39,383 bases of DNA from assembly GCA_905480075.1 (NCBI GenBank), contig CAJQOX010000261.1, forward strand, positions 1 to 39,383, read 5' to 3'. The position numbers and the translations under genes are program-made. Positions 16,101 to 23,385 of this stretch are shown here, piece by piece. Source of the stretch: an uncultured Aureispira sp. (GTDB taxonomy: Bacteria > Bacteroidota > Bacteroidia > Chitinophagales > Saprospiraceae). The stretch's first letter is position 1; every line of letters starts with the position of its first letter. The notes below the pieces were generated by a model. It was not told the origin of the DNA, did no database searches, and saw only the letters and a program-made list of their open reading frames with translations.

Positions 16101-18241
16101 CTAAGGATAAATTCCTGTACTCCATATGTTTCAATTACCCCCTTTTTCATATCAAAGACAGCATTGGCTGCTTTTTTATTATTATGGGAGGGGACAGATT
16201 TAATTCGGATTTTATCAAAATCGTGGTCTCTTTGTTTCCTGTTAACGGAAGCAGCATAATGAAAGAGTTTGTCCCGTAGAGTAATCGTTCCGTTTTCATC
16301 ATTATAAACCAGGAAACCATCTTTTACCATCTCCAGGAACAAAGGCAAGGAACTTCTCTTGTCAAAAGTTGAGCGTGGCACCACGGTAAGTAAATCGTAG
16401 ACATTCATTATACCAAACTTAAAAGTTCTGGGATATCCTTTTACAAAATCCCTGTAATCCTGATCTCTAGTTATTTCTTTAAAAATGGGATTCTTTTTAG
16501 CTTTTTCAACTTCTTCAGCAGTCAGTATCGTAATTTTTTCCATTCTGGGGTCAAGCAGTGCAGCCAATTCATCAGCGTCAATAATTCTTGGTCCCGTTTC
16601 GATCATATCTATTGGTTCAGGTTCTTCTTCCATTTCTTCAGAGGGAGGCCATTCGCCAATTTCTTTCAAAAAAGCAGTATCAAGGGGAACATCTTCTTCG
16701 CTATCATCAAATAGTCGATTACCAAATCCATCACAAAAATCTGGTTGCATTTCACAAAACTCTTCATCAGTAAGTGCCTCTTCCCAGGATTCTTCAAATT
16801 CCTCTTTCTCACCTGATCCTTCAGACTCCTCAAGTTTGATAGAATAAACGGCAAATTTAATTATTGGATTTATGGAACTGATATTCTGATATTTTTCAAA
16901 TAATCTCTGGTCAAAATGATTCTTTGAAGCCATTTCAAGATTCTGAACATTATCACCAAGTATTAAATTATCAGTATCAATAAACCATTTCATAGCAGTA
17001 ACTTTCAGGTCCATTTCCTGTAGAGAATTGGTAAAAGCAACCCTTGAAGTTCGGGTTTCACCACGCGTAAGTTCAACATACCTGTTGGTAATATTATAAA
17101 GAAAATGAATACTTGGGTGGAAAATAGAATCGACTGTAGCATCATCATTATAAATGTAGAGGACTACTTCAGAATCCTTAGAAATAACCTTTTCCCCTTT
17201 AAGAATATCAAAACTACTGGATTTTGCTTTGATAACAACTTCTCCTTTAGAGTTTTTGACGGTTATAACAGACAATCCTTTTTTATCTCCGTGGCCCTGT
17301 ACAGATGAACCTGACATGGCAAAACCTCCAATATAATTAACCCCTTCACCAATATCATCCATTTTAATATTTCTGTATTTGGATTCAAATTTGGGATAAC
17401 GTAATTTTTTACTGTTGCGTTTGGTGGCAACATCTCTTAGCGTACCGACAATTGGTTTTTTAAAAATTGAATTATAATGCAAAACAGCATCATAAGAACT
17501 ATAAGAGGTAGACCGGGTAGAGATAGTATATTTCTTTAGCATAGCATAGGCATCTGATGCACCTTCAGAGGTCCAGTTCACTCGTCCTTCAATACCTTTA
17601 AATTTTTGTTCAAGTGGATAATAAATCCCTCTGACATCCTGAATTTCCAGTGAATCACTTTTGTAGAAACAAATTAAATTAGTTTTTTCATATTTGATAG
17701 ATAATACGCCGTCCTCATATTTCATATCAAAAACCCTGCTTTCAGATTTCCACTTGTGGCTACCTTTGGAAATATCATACAAATTTCCTGTTTTCCAAAA
17801 TGAACGGAAAAACTTCAGGATATTTTCAAAATCTGCAGATTTACCTGCAGGTTGATCTTTTAGTAATTTTATTGCTAATGAAATAAATTTATCAAAATGT
17901 TGGGAAGAAAGACCGCTATCATCGGAAAAAGAATTAATAATTACAATGAGGTGTCTGAAAAAGTTAAAACGTTTCATATTATGGGCAATCATCTCATTTC
18001 CCAGATCAGCAAATCCCTGATAATGTTCTGAAGTCCATTTATTTGACTTTTGCTTTTGTTTCCATTCTTCCATTATCTCTACACATTCATTGCGTTTTGT
18101 TTTTAGCATTATTTCCTCCATATATTTATAACATTCTGAAGGAGATGTAGGTATTAGATCGAGGGGTTCCTCCTCCTGACAAAATACAGACGTAGAAAGA
18201 AAAAGAATAGCAGTCAGTGAAATAAATTGTAAAAATTTCAT
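13199..18241 (-). CDS. giant secreted protein of unknown function (1,680 residues)
   Basis: The signal peptide (residues 1-22, ending STSVFCQ) indicates export. The order is: a helical N-terminal part (about 35-150); a beta-rich module (about 180-470) with FKGIEGRVNWTSEG, LHYNSIFKKPIVGTL and GVNYIGGFAMSGSSVQG; a very acidic linker (about 470-560, runs of Glu/Asp and a Cys pair in CEMQPDFCDG); a short helical segment (about 570-660); then some 900 residues of beta strands with recurring themes such as FKGIVGVSNEGFLGNGTLNY, LKGRGTFDWHGATMKS and VEFIRVADAFIYPKDKHVEI. These strand repeats recall stacked LptA/OstA-like or AsmA-like sheets, but that is inference. I recall similar very long uncharacterised proteins in many Bacteroidota. 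No catalytic motif and no T9SS tail are evident. It is transcribed downstream of prmA, probably as its own unit. Confidence 0.8.
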   Translation of the reverse strand: MKFLQFISLTAILFLSTSVFCQEEEPLDLIPTSPSECYKYMEEIMLKTKRNECVEIMEEWKQKQKSNKWTSEHYQGFADLGNEMIAHNMKRFNFFRHLIVIINSFSDDSGLSSQHFDKFISLAIKLLKDQPAGKSADFENILKFFRSFWKTGNLYDISKGSHKWKSESRVFDMKYEDGVLSIKYEKTNLICFYKSDSLEIQDVRGIYYPLEQKFKGIEGRVNWTSEGASDAYAMLKKYTISTRSTSYSSYDAVLHYNSIFKKPIVGTLRDVATKRNSKKLRYPKFESKYRNIKMDDIGEGVNYIGGFAMSGSSVQGHGDKKGLSVITVKNSKGEVVIKAKSSSFDILKGEKVISKDSEVVLYIYNDDATVDSIFHPSIHFLYNITNRYVELTRGETRTSRVAFTNSLQEMDLKVTAMKWFIDTDNLILGDNVQNLEMASKNHFDQRLFEKYQNISSINPIIKFAVYSIKLEESEGSGEKEEFEESWEEALTDEEFCEMQPDFCDGFGNRLFDDSEEDVPLDTAFLKEIGEWPPSEEMEEEPEPIDMIETGPRIIDADELAALLDPRMEKITILTAEEVEKAKKNPIFKEITRDQDYRDFVKGYPRTFKFGIMNVYDLLTVVPRSTFDKRSSLPLFLEMVKDGFLVYNDENGTITLRDKLFHYAASVNRKQRDHDFDKIRIKSVPSHNNKKAANAVFDMKKGVIETYGVQEFILSDSQQVVAKPFEGLVEMKKGRDMDFNGVMTGGFCNFTGMNFHFIYEIFHVELDSINFMDIFIFKRERYDENAGLMAGRPKKERAINKQTQELSYDKEPINSVIEGGTGLLLIDVPSNKSGRMISDPIYPSFELTTNSRVYYDRNNRLGDVYPRESFYYELEPFMLDGMDELEPEQLVFDGKLYAADIFEPITEKLSVMYHDLSLGFETETRGNDPNPVYIRDDKKGKGVFKGIVGVSNEGFLGNGTLNYLGATIESEYIEFIPDYFKADNVDSFLLVGSERDGVAFPDVKGQQVKIEWTPYSDSMYVESIDVDGIPFQFFDSTDFNLSDGSITLTPRGLKGRGTFDWHGATMKSNPGGDFDFGSLSIASKSTSLMLKTYGELKFAFDNENVEAVVDFEKQTGDFISLEQDLATDLPYNSYETTLNKFHWDMATNHIIMEAQDGKSGFFLATEQSQDSLIFKGEIADFDLNTSLLKIDGVEFIRVADAFIYPKDKHVEIEGGSKMHTLLDSRVVADTLNQNHVIQRATINVLSRREYIADGFLEFNVEGFKEQEILFDNVTVSQSSPGSFITVGSGAVSDSANFFLDKRTRFKGNVNLIASSKLLNFKGYAKISSAAIPTQEWFAINSEVDKKDVSIEYDNPKNPEGQVMYVGLFLDLDTMVLYPTVLSPKRNPSDRSIFSATGVLKFDNRKEIYSFGDSSRVLNDGDAGKLFTVSEKNLKVTASGRFDFNKGFNSVTSPPVLVDVVGDFSFFLDTESEYLFETSMNLDFYVPQALKDVIVTDLLSNPELADKVLYASIKNDKLFQHMKNYVPDERKFDKMWKKVKDDERLQLPNGFKYTFFFINNKFLWSPKTQSFITKGRRLQLSSVGGKHIGQVVKGHLEILNDPARGDALTFYFASANGDWYYFSYQNGFLKTVSSNPLYNNAISSLKPKDRRVKTPNGTYYEVLISNPSDYSSFKNKASSAHN

Positions 18242-18300
18242 AATTCTATAATTCTAAAATAGGGTCAGTTTATACAAAATAAGTAAAACAAAAAATAACT

Positions 18301-18346
18301 GTTTCGTTAAAGAATACAGGATATTCTTACCTTTAAAACGAAAATA
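18301..18346 (-). terminator. possible terminator downstream of prmA
   Basis: On the minus strand AAGAATA/TATTCTT with a five-base loop is extended by TTTCGTT/AACGAAA across an internal loop, followed some six bases later by TTTTTT. It lies 21 bp or more past the prmA stop. Stem quality is moderate. Confidence 0.4.
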
Positions 18347-18366
18347 AAAAAAAAGAGGTGGGTAAT

Positions 18367-19197
18367 TTAACTTAATGAAAACAATAAACACCTCCACTTA
18401 TCTTTTTGCATTTTTGTGTTGAGTGATAATCCGTATTTTGCGGCAACCTCAACAACCAATTCAATATCGTGATCAAGAAAACCTGAAGTAAGCAAGAATC
18501 CACCCTTATTTAAACGCAAAGCCATATCCTTCATTGTATTCAAAATAACATTTCTATTAATATTTGCTAAAACAAAATCATACTTTTTAACAGGAAGGGC
18601 ATTGATTTCACCCATAAAAACTTCTATTGATTCTTCAGAATTGTTGATTCCGATATTCTCGACAGTATTTTCATATGCCCATTTATCGATATCAACAGCA
18701 TCGAGGCCCACAGCACCAAGTTTATGAGCAAGAATTGCTAAAACTCCTGTTCCGCAGCCATAATCAAAAACGGATTTACCTTCAAAATTCAATTTTTCCA
18801 TCTGTTTCATCATCATGAAGGTAGTTGCATGATGTCCGGTCCCAAAAGACATTTTTGGGGTAACCACAATTTCGTGTTTCACATGGACAACCGGGCGGTG
18901 AAAAGTGGCCCTTACTGCACAGAAATCATCTACAAGAACAGGTTCATAATCAGATTCCCATTTCTTATTCCAATTCTGATCCTCAATAGATTGTGTATCA
19001 ATTTGCAGGCCATATTCAACAATCAGTTCTTCAAGCCTTGTTTTCAATGGCAGAGAATACAGGTTTTCAGCAATGTAGGCTACAAGGGCTCCCTCTACTT
19101 CCTGAAAACCATTAAACTCAAAATCAGAGAGATGTGCCACTACAATATCTTTGTTAAGCGCTTCTGTCGTTTTAATTGTCAGTTTAAAATAATTCAT
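18367..19197 (-). CDS. prmA: ribosomal protein L11 methyltransferase
   Basis: A 276-residue SAM-dependent enzyme that trimethylates ribosomal protein L11. The N-terminal substrate-recognition domain is followed by the PrmA signature MSFGTGHHATTFMMM, SAM motif I VFDYGCGTGVLAILAHKLG, the acidic residue in GLDAVDIDKWAYENT, and the catalytic-loop equivalent FVLANINRNVI. The frame extends 27 codons upstream to 19,278, overlapping the end of the DUF72 gene; the ATG at 19,195-19,197 (MNYFKLTIKTTEALNKDI) begins exactly where family members begin, so I chose it. The distance to the upstream DUF72 gene is 52 bp, consistent with co-transcription. The protein is cytoplasmic. Confidence 0.93.
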   Translation of the reverse strand: MNYFKLTIKTTEALNKDIVVAHLSDFEFNGFQEVEGALVAYIAENLYSLPLKTRLEELIVEYGLQIDTQSIEDQNWNKKWESDYEPVLVDDFCAVRATFHRPVVHVKHEIVVTPKMSFGTGHHATTFMMMKQMEKLNFEGKSVFDYGCGTGVLAILAHKLGAVGLDAVDIDKWAYENTVENIGINNSEESIEVFMGEINALPVKKYDFVLANINRNVILNTMKDMALRLNKGGFLLTSGFLDHDIELVVEVAAKYGLSLNTKMQKDKWRCLLFSLS

Positions 19198-19249
19198 ATT
19201 AATAAAATCATAAAATTTAAATATCCAATGTAATTTTTCACTAAAAGTA

Positions 19250-20164
19250 CTAAAACAAAGACAATTGTGCATCATCAATGCGTTTAGTTTTTTTTATAAA
19301 ACGCAGATTGCTTTTTATTTCCAATTGTTCAATAAGATATATACAGATTTCTGGGGATAGAATATTATCAGGTTGATGCGAAAAGAAATAAATTTCTCTG
19401 AGCCCTTCGGTCATCCATTGAACCAATAAATCGAGCCAACTATCTATCCTGAGGTAGTCGGTAGGATGTAAGGAATTTCCAACAAACCGGATCATAGCAC
19501 AATGAGATGAAAGTCCAAGGTGCAAAACATCCCGGCGACCTGCTACATCCGTAATCACAGTTCCTGCATTATGTTCAGCTAGCAAATCCAGTAAAAGCAA
19601 CAAATTATTATCATTATTGAACCAATCAGCGTTCCTTACCTCAACAGACAAAGGGACATCTTTTATCGGGAATTTTTTGAGAAAAGAATCGAGTACAGCT
19701 ATTTTTTCAGGGCCGAAAAAGGGGGGCAATTGCATAAAAGACTGACCCAGTTTTTCGTTCAGCCTCCTTACAGAATTACAGAATTCGTCAATTTTAGAAC
19801 CAAAAACTGACAAATCATTGCTGTGGCTTATTGACTGAGGTATTTTAGGAGAGAATTTAAAATTATCATCGGATACTCTGTACCATTTATCAATTGTATT
19901 TTTTTCAGGAATTCTGTAATGAGTAGTATTGAGTTCTATTGTTGAAAATTGACGTGAATAGTAGTACAGAAAATCTTTGGCTTTTATTTTTGAAGGGTAG
20001 AAAGTTCCTGCCCAGTTTTTCATTGCCCACCCGGTACATCCAAAATAAAATTGGATGAGAGAAGGTTCTTCAGGAAGACTACCTAGCGTTTTGGTAGTAA
20101 ATGCAGGTATATTTCCAAGTTTAAAATCAACCTTGCTGATATCTTTAAGTTTTCCAAAATCCAT
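19250..20164 (-). CDS. DUF72 (YecE-like) TIM-barrel protein
   Basis: A 304-residue cytoplasmic protein of the DUF72 family. Diagnostic pieces are YFGCTGWAMKNWAGTFYP near residue 40, FSTIELNTTHYRIPEKNT, FSPKIPQSISHSN, the barrel strand PLSVEVRNADWFNNDN, and FFSHQPDN near the end. The tail AQLSLF is a common ending in this family. It carries an N-terminal extension of about 35 residues before the domain, as do other Bacteroidota members. The biochemical function of DUF72 is not established; a metal- or nucleic-acid-related hydrolase activity has only been guessed. It lies directly upstream of prmA on the same strand. Confidence 0.87.
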   Translation of the reverse strand: MDFGKLKDISKVDFKLGNIPAFTTKTLGSLPEEPSLIQFYFGCTGWAMKNWAGTFYPSKIKAKDFLYYYSRQFSTIELNTTHYRIPEKNTIDKWYRVSDDNFKFSPKIPQSISHSNDLSVFGSKIDEFCNSVRRLNEKLGQSFMQLPPFFGPEKIAVLDSFLKKFPIKDVPLSVEVRNADWFNNDNNLLLLLDLLAEHNAGTVITDVAGRRDVLHLGLSSHCAMIRFVGNSLHPTDYLRIDSWLDLLVQWMTEGLREIYFFSHQPDNILSPEICIYLIEQLEIKSNLRFIKKTKRIDDAQLSLF

Positions 20165-20267
20165 TGCAAATTAATTAAAAAGATCAGTAAAAATTTTAAA
20201 AAACAGGCTACTTATATAAAATTAATAATAAAAAATGTAATCAGTAGCTAAATGAGAAAATAAGAGT

Positions 20268-21353
20268 TTAATGGAACATTACCTTCAGTACCTGCTGAGC
20301 CATTTTACCCTGTGGTGTATAATCTCTTTTGCTGCTTCCTTCTCCACTGCTGCTACTAATATCCGGATACCATTTCCAAAGAAAACCTCCTGCCCACCAT
20401 TGCTGTTCAGAAAAAGTTTCAAGAAGTGCCTGAACAGCATTTGCCTGTGCTTTTTGATTAATAGCTGAACTTTCCCGTTTTTTTTCCAATTCCCAGGTTT
20501 TAAAAGCACAGGCATCAAGGCTAAGGTATCCGTATTCGGTAAAAAGGACCGGCTTTTTCCATTCTGAAGAAAAGGCTTTTAATTTTTTTACAATAGGTTT
20601 CCAGGCCTTTTTAAGATTACATACTGAAGGTGTTTTATCGGGCAACAAAGGGAAATAGGCATCGGTTCCTATAAAATCCAGTTTATCCCAAAATTCAACC
20701 AATTCATAAGCATCCCAATTTGATGCATAAGTTAGTTTGCCATGATAAATGCCCCTGATTTTAATAATAAGCTCTTCCCAGAATTCCGGTTTTTTCTGAG
20801 TGGAATGTCTGATCTCTGTACCTATGCAGAAGATATCTACATTCATAGAATCGGCGATCTTTGCCCAATTAAGGATAAATTCAGAATAGGAATCATGAAA
20901 GGCATTCCATTCTTCGTCTGACTCGAAATCCAAATCGCCAATCCATTGATTATGTGTCCACAACTGAGGTTTCAGCATCACTTTTATACCTTTTTCATCA
21001 GCGTTCCTGATAGTCTGACACACTCCTTCAGGCCTTTCTCCCCACCACCCTCCTGAAGAAAAAGAAAGGATAGCCGGTTTGTTTTTATTGAAATAAGAAT
21101 ACGGAAGTACAGCAATAAAATCTGCCCCCAAAACTTCTATAGGAATCATAGGATCTGCAGAAAAAGGATGTGGTGGTGCAACAAACGAAAGTCCTTTTAT
21201 TTTATTTTTCAGCATTCCGGACTTTACAGGTACAGTACAATCGTAATCAGAATTATTATTTTTTTCTTTATCCTCAGCAGAAGAAAATGAACCGACTACC
21301 GACAGCATTGTAATGACTATCAAAAACATCATAATAAAAAACAGATATCTCAT
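20268..21353 (-). CDS. GH113-like glycoside hydrolase (putative beta-mannanase fold)
   Basis: A 361-residue protein with an N-terminal hydrophobic segment (residues 4-25) serving as signal peptide or membrane anchor, followed by a TIM-barrel glycosidase domain resembling GH113. The opening strand KIKGLSFVAPPHPF, the substrate-cleft motif LKPQLWTHNQW, the probable acid/base Glu180 in FCIGTEIRH, WDKLDFIGTDAYFPL, and the probable nucleophile Glu273 in VLFTEYGYLS fit the clan GH-A layout with Glu on strands 4 and 7. The C-terminal strand holds GGFLWKWYPD. GH113 members characterised so far hydrolyse beta-1,4-mannan; the substrate here is inferred. It stands alone, about 100 bp upstream of the DUF72 gene and divergent from the TauE-like gene. 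Confidence 0.8.
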   Translation of the reverse strand: MRYLFFIMMFLIVITMLSVVGSFSSAEDKEKNNNSDYDCTVPVKSGMLKNKIKGLSFVAPPHPFSADPMIPIEVLGADFIAVLPYSYFNKNKPAILSFSSGGWWGERPEGVCQTIRNADEKGIKVMLKPQLWTHNQWIGDLDFESDEEWNAFHDSYSEFILNWAKIADSMNVDIFCIGTEIRHSTQKKPEFWEELIIKIRGIYHGKLTYASNWDAYELVEFWDKLDFIGTDAYFPLLPDKTPSVCNLKKAWKPIVKKLKAFSSEWKKPVLFTEYGYLSLDACAFKTWELEKKRESSAINQKAQANAVQALLETFSEQQWWAGGFLWKWYPDISSSSGEGSSKRDYTPQGKMAQQVLKVMFH

Positions 21354-21471
21354 CTCAGGAAAATAAATTTTAAAGATTTAATTTTTGGTTATTCTAAATC
21401 GATTAATTATCGAAAAGATAACTAGATTTATAAAAATATAGAAATGAATATCATTAAATAATAAAAATAGA

Positions 21472-22209
21472 ATGCTGATAATAGCGTTTATGGTACTTAC
21501 CGTATTTATCGGTAGTCTGATCAATTCAACCTTTGGGTTCGGTTTTTCTTTATTTTGTATGTCAGTTCTGAGTTTAAGTTTTACTCTTGAAATAACAGGC
21601 CCCTTAATTCCTGTTTTATTCATTGGAGGCTCAACTATTATACTTATCAACGATTACAAAAAAATTAAATTCAGGTCCATATCAATATTGGCTCTCTCAA
21701 GCTTTATGATCGTTCCAATAGGCGTCTACCTGAGTAAATATGGAGATGAGAGATTGATAAAAACGCTTTTGGGAACTTTTATAGTTTTATTTTCTATTTA
21801 CAGTATAACTTCACCTAAATTGCCTGCGCTGAAAAATGACAAAACAGGTCCTTTGTTTGGTATCTTGTCAGGATTGTTTGGTGGTGCCTGTAATATAGCC
21901 GGGCCACCTGCTGTCATTTACGCGACGCTCAGAGGATGGAAACCTTCAGAATCCAGGGTTACATTACAAGCTTTTTTCTGGTTTATTAACCTAATTATTG
22001 TATCCTCTCATTTATATGTCGGTTCCTATAAAGAAGCAATTCTTTTCAAATATTTCATCTGTTCTTTTCCCGCTATGCTTATAGCTGTACCCATTGGAAA
22101 AAAAATAAACAGTTTATTTGAAAATCCTTCAGAATTCAATAAATATGTCTATATTCTGATGCTTTTATCAGGCCTTTTACTGATATTCAAAGCTAACGGA
22201 TACCTATAA
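21472..22209 (+). CDS. TauE/SafE-family membrane permease
   Basis: A 245-residue integral membrane protein with about eight hydrophobic helices. It has the two-fold repeat typical of TauE/SafE: an N-terminal SLINSTFGFGFSLFCM and a second-half GLFGGACNIAGPPAVIYATL, both holding the glycine-rich turn of the transport core. Family members export organosulfur or sulfite compounds, but substrate cannot be deduced, and no sulfur gene is nearby. The stop is followed after one base by the ATG of the GT4 gene, so the pair is translationally coupled, which is an unusual partnership for this permease. Confidence 0.85.
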   Translation: MLIIAFMVLTVFIGSLINSTFGFGFSLFCMSVLSLSFTLEITGPLIPVLFIGGSTIILINDYKKIKFRSISILALSSFMIVPIGVYLSKYGDERLIKTLLGTFIVLFSIYSITSPKLPALKNDKTGPLFGILSGLFGGACNIAGPPAVIYATLRGWKPSESRVTLQAFFWFINLIIVSSHLYVGSYKEAILFKYFICSFPAMLIAVPIGKKINSLFENPSEFNKYVYILMLLSGLLLIFKANGYL

Positions 22210-22210
22210 G

Positions 22211-23314
22211 ATGAAAAAAATTTACTTCACAGTTACAAATGACCTCACCTACGATCAGCGTATGATTCGTATCTGTACAAGTGTTTCAAATGGTGGATAT
22301 GACGTTACCTTGATAGGCAGAAGTAGAAAAAACAGTAGAGAAATACAAACTCAGGTGTTTAAACAAAAAAGGTTAAATTGCTTTTTTGACAAAGGAAAGT
22401 TTTTTTACCTGGAATACAATATTCGTTTATTTTTCTTTCTTCTTTTCAGACGATATGATGCCGTTTGCAGTATAGACCTTGATAGTATTCTTGCCGGTTA
22501 TTATGCATCTAAATTAAAACGAAAAATATGTATTTATGATGCACACGAATTTTTTACAGAAGTGCCGGAGGTAGTGGAACGACCGGCAATAAAAAAAGTA
22601 TGGGAAATTGCTGGAAATTTGACAGTACCAAAACTGACCTATTGCTATACTGTTTGCGATAGTCTCAGAAATGTTTTTAAGGCAAAATACGGTGTTGATT
22701 TTTCTGTTATAAGAAACGTTCCATTCAAACAACCGGATAATGAGGAACTTATAAAATTTGAACCTCCCTATATACTTTTATATCAGGGTGTATTGAACGA
22801 CGGCAGAGGACTTGAGGAAATGATTGAAGCAATTAATTTATTAAATGATGTGGAATTGTGGATGGCCGGAGAAGGCGATCGTTCTGAGGAATTACGAACA
22901 TTGACCAATAAGTTAAATCTTCAGGACAGGGTTAAGTTTCTTGGGTATGTTAAGCCGGATGAGTTAAAGGAACTGACAAAAAAAGCACATATCGGTGTCA
23001 ATTTATTGCAGAACAAGGGACTGAATTACTACTATTCCCTGGCCAATAAATTTTTTGATTACATTCAAGCTCAGAAACCTTCTCTGAATATGAATTTTCC
23101 GGAATATTCCCATATAATAAAAGAACACGAGGTGGGCATATTGTTGAATAATTTAGAAAAAGAAACAATATCGGAAGCAATAAAAAATCTTACAAAATCG
23201 CATGATTATTATCAAAAACTACAGCAAAATTGTTTGATTGCGGCAAAGGAATTTGTCTGGGAAAAAGAAGAAATTAAGCTACTTGAATTTTACCGGCAGG
23301 TCTTCGAGAAATAA
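22211..23314 (+). CDS. GT4-type glycosyltransferase
   Basis: A 367-residue GT-B fold enzyme. The N-terminal Rossmann half starts KIYFTVTNDLTYDQRMIRIC and includes CSIDLDSILAGYYASKL and YDAHEFFTEVPEV, the latter a recurring motif of Bacteroidota GT4 enzymes. The C-terminal nucleotide-sugar half shows ILLYQGVLNDGRGLEEMIEA, LWMAGEGD, VKFLGYVKPDEL and the Glu-bearing sugar-contact region GLNYYYSLANKFFDYIQA. It has no signal peptide and likely works at the inner face of the membrane in polysaccharide or lipid-linked glycan assembly. No wzx/wzy-type genes surround it, so it is not part of a visible polysaccharide cluster. Confidence 0.85.
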   Translation: MKKIYFTVTNDLTYDQRMIRICTSVSNGGYDVTLIGRSRKNSREIQTQVFKQKRLNCFFDKGKFFYLEYNIRLFFFLLFRRYDAVCSIDLDSILAGYYASKLKRKICIYDAHEFFTEVPEVVERPAIKKVWEIAGNLTVPKLTYCYTVCDSLRNVFKAKYGVDFSVIRNVPFKQPDNEELIKFEPPYILLYQGVLNDGRGLEEMIEAINLLNDVELWMAGEGDRSEELRTLTNKLNLQDRVKFLGYVKPDELKELTKKAHIGVNLLQNKGLNYYYSLANKFFDYIQAQKPSLNMNFPEYSHIIKEHEVGILLNNLEKETISEAIKNLTKSHDYYQKLQQNCLIAAKEFVWEKEEIKLLEFYRQVFEK

Positions 23315-23385
23315 AATGAGTACACTATTAAACCATTGAAAGAATCCTGAGTCTATCTTACATTCCTTATTTTTAAATTATTACC

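Noticed and set aside
19198-19278. 27-codon extension of prmA overlapping the DUF72 gene
   Set aside because: The ATG at 19,197 matches the conserved PrmA N-terminus; the extension reads through the end of the neighbouring gene.
20180-20251. GCTACT/AGTAGC inverted repeat between the GH113-like and DUF72 genes
   Set aside because: A six-base stem with a loop near 37 bases is too weak to call.
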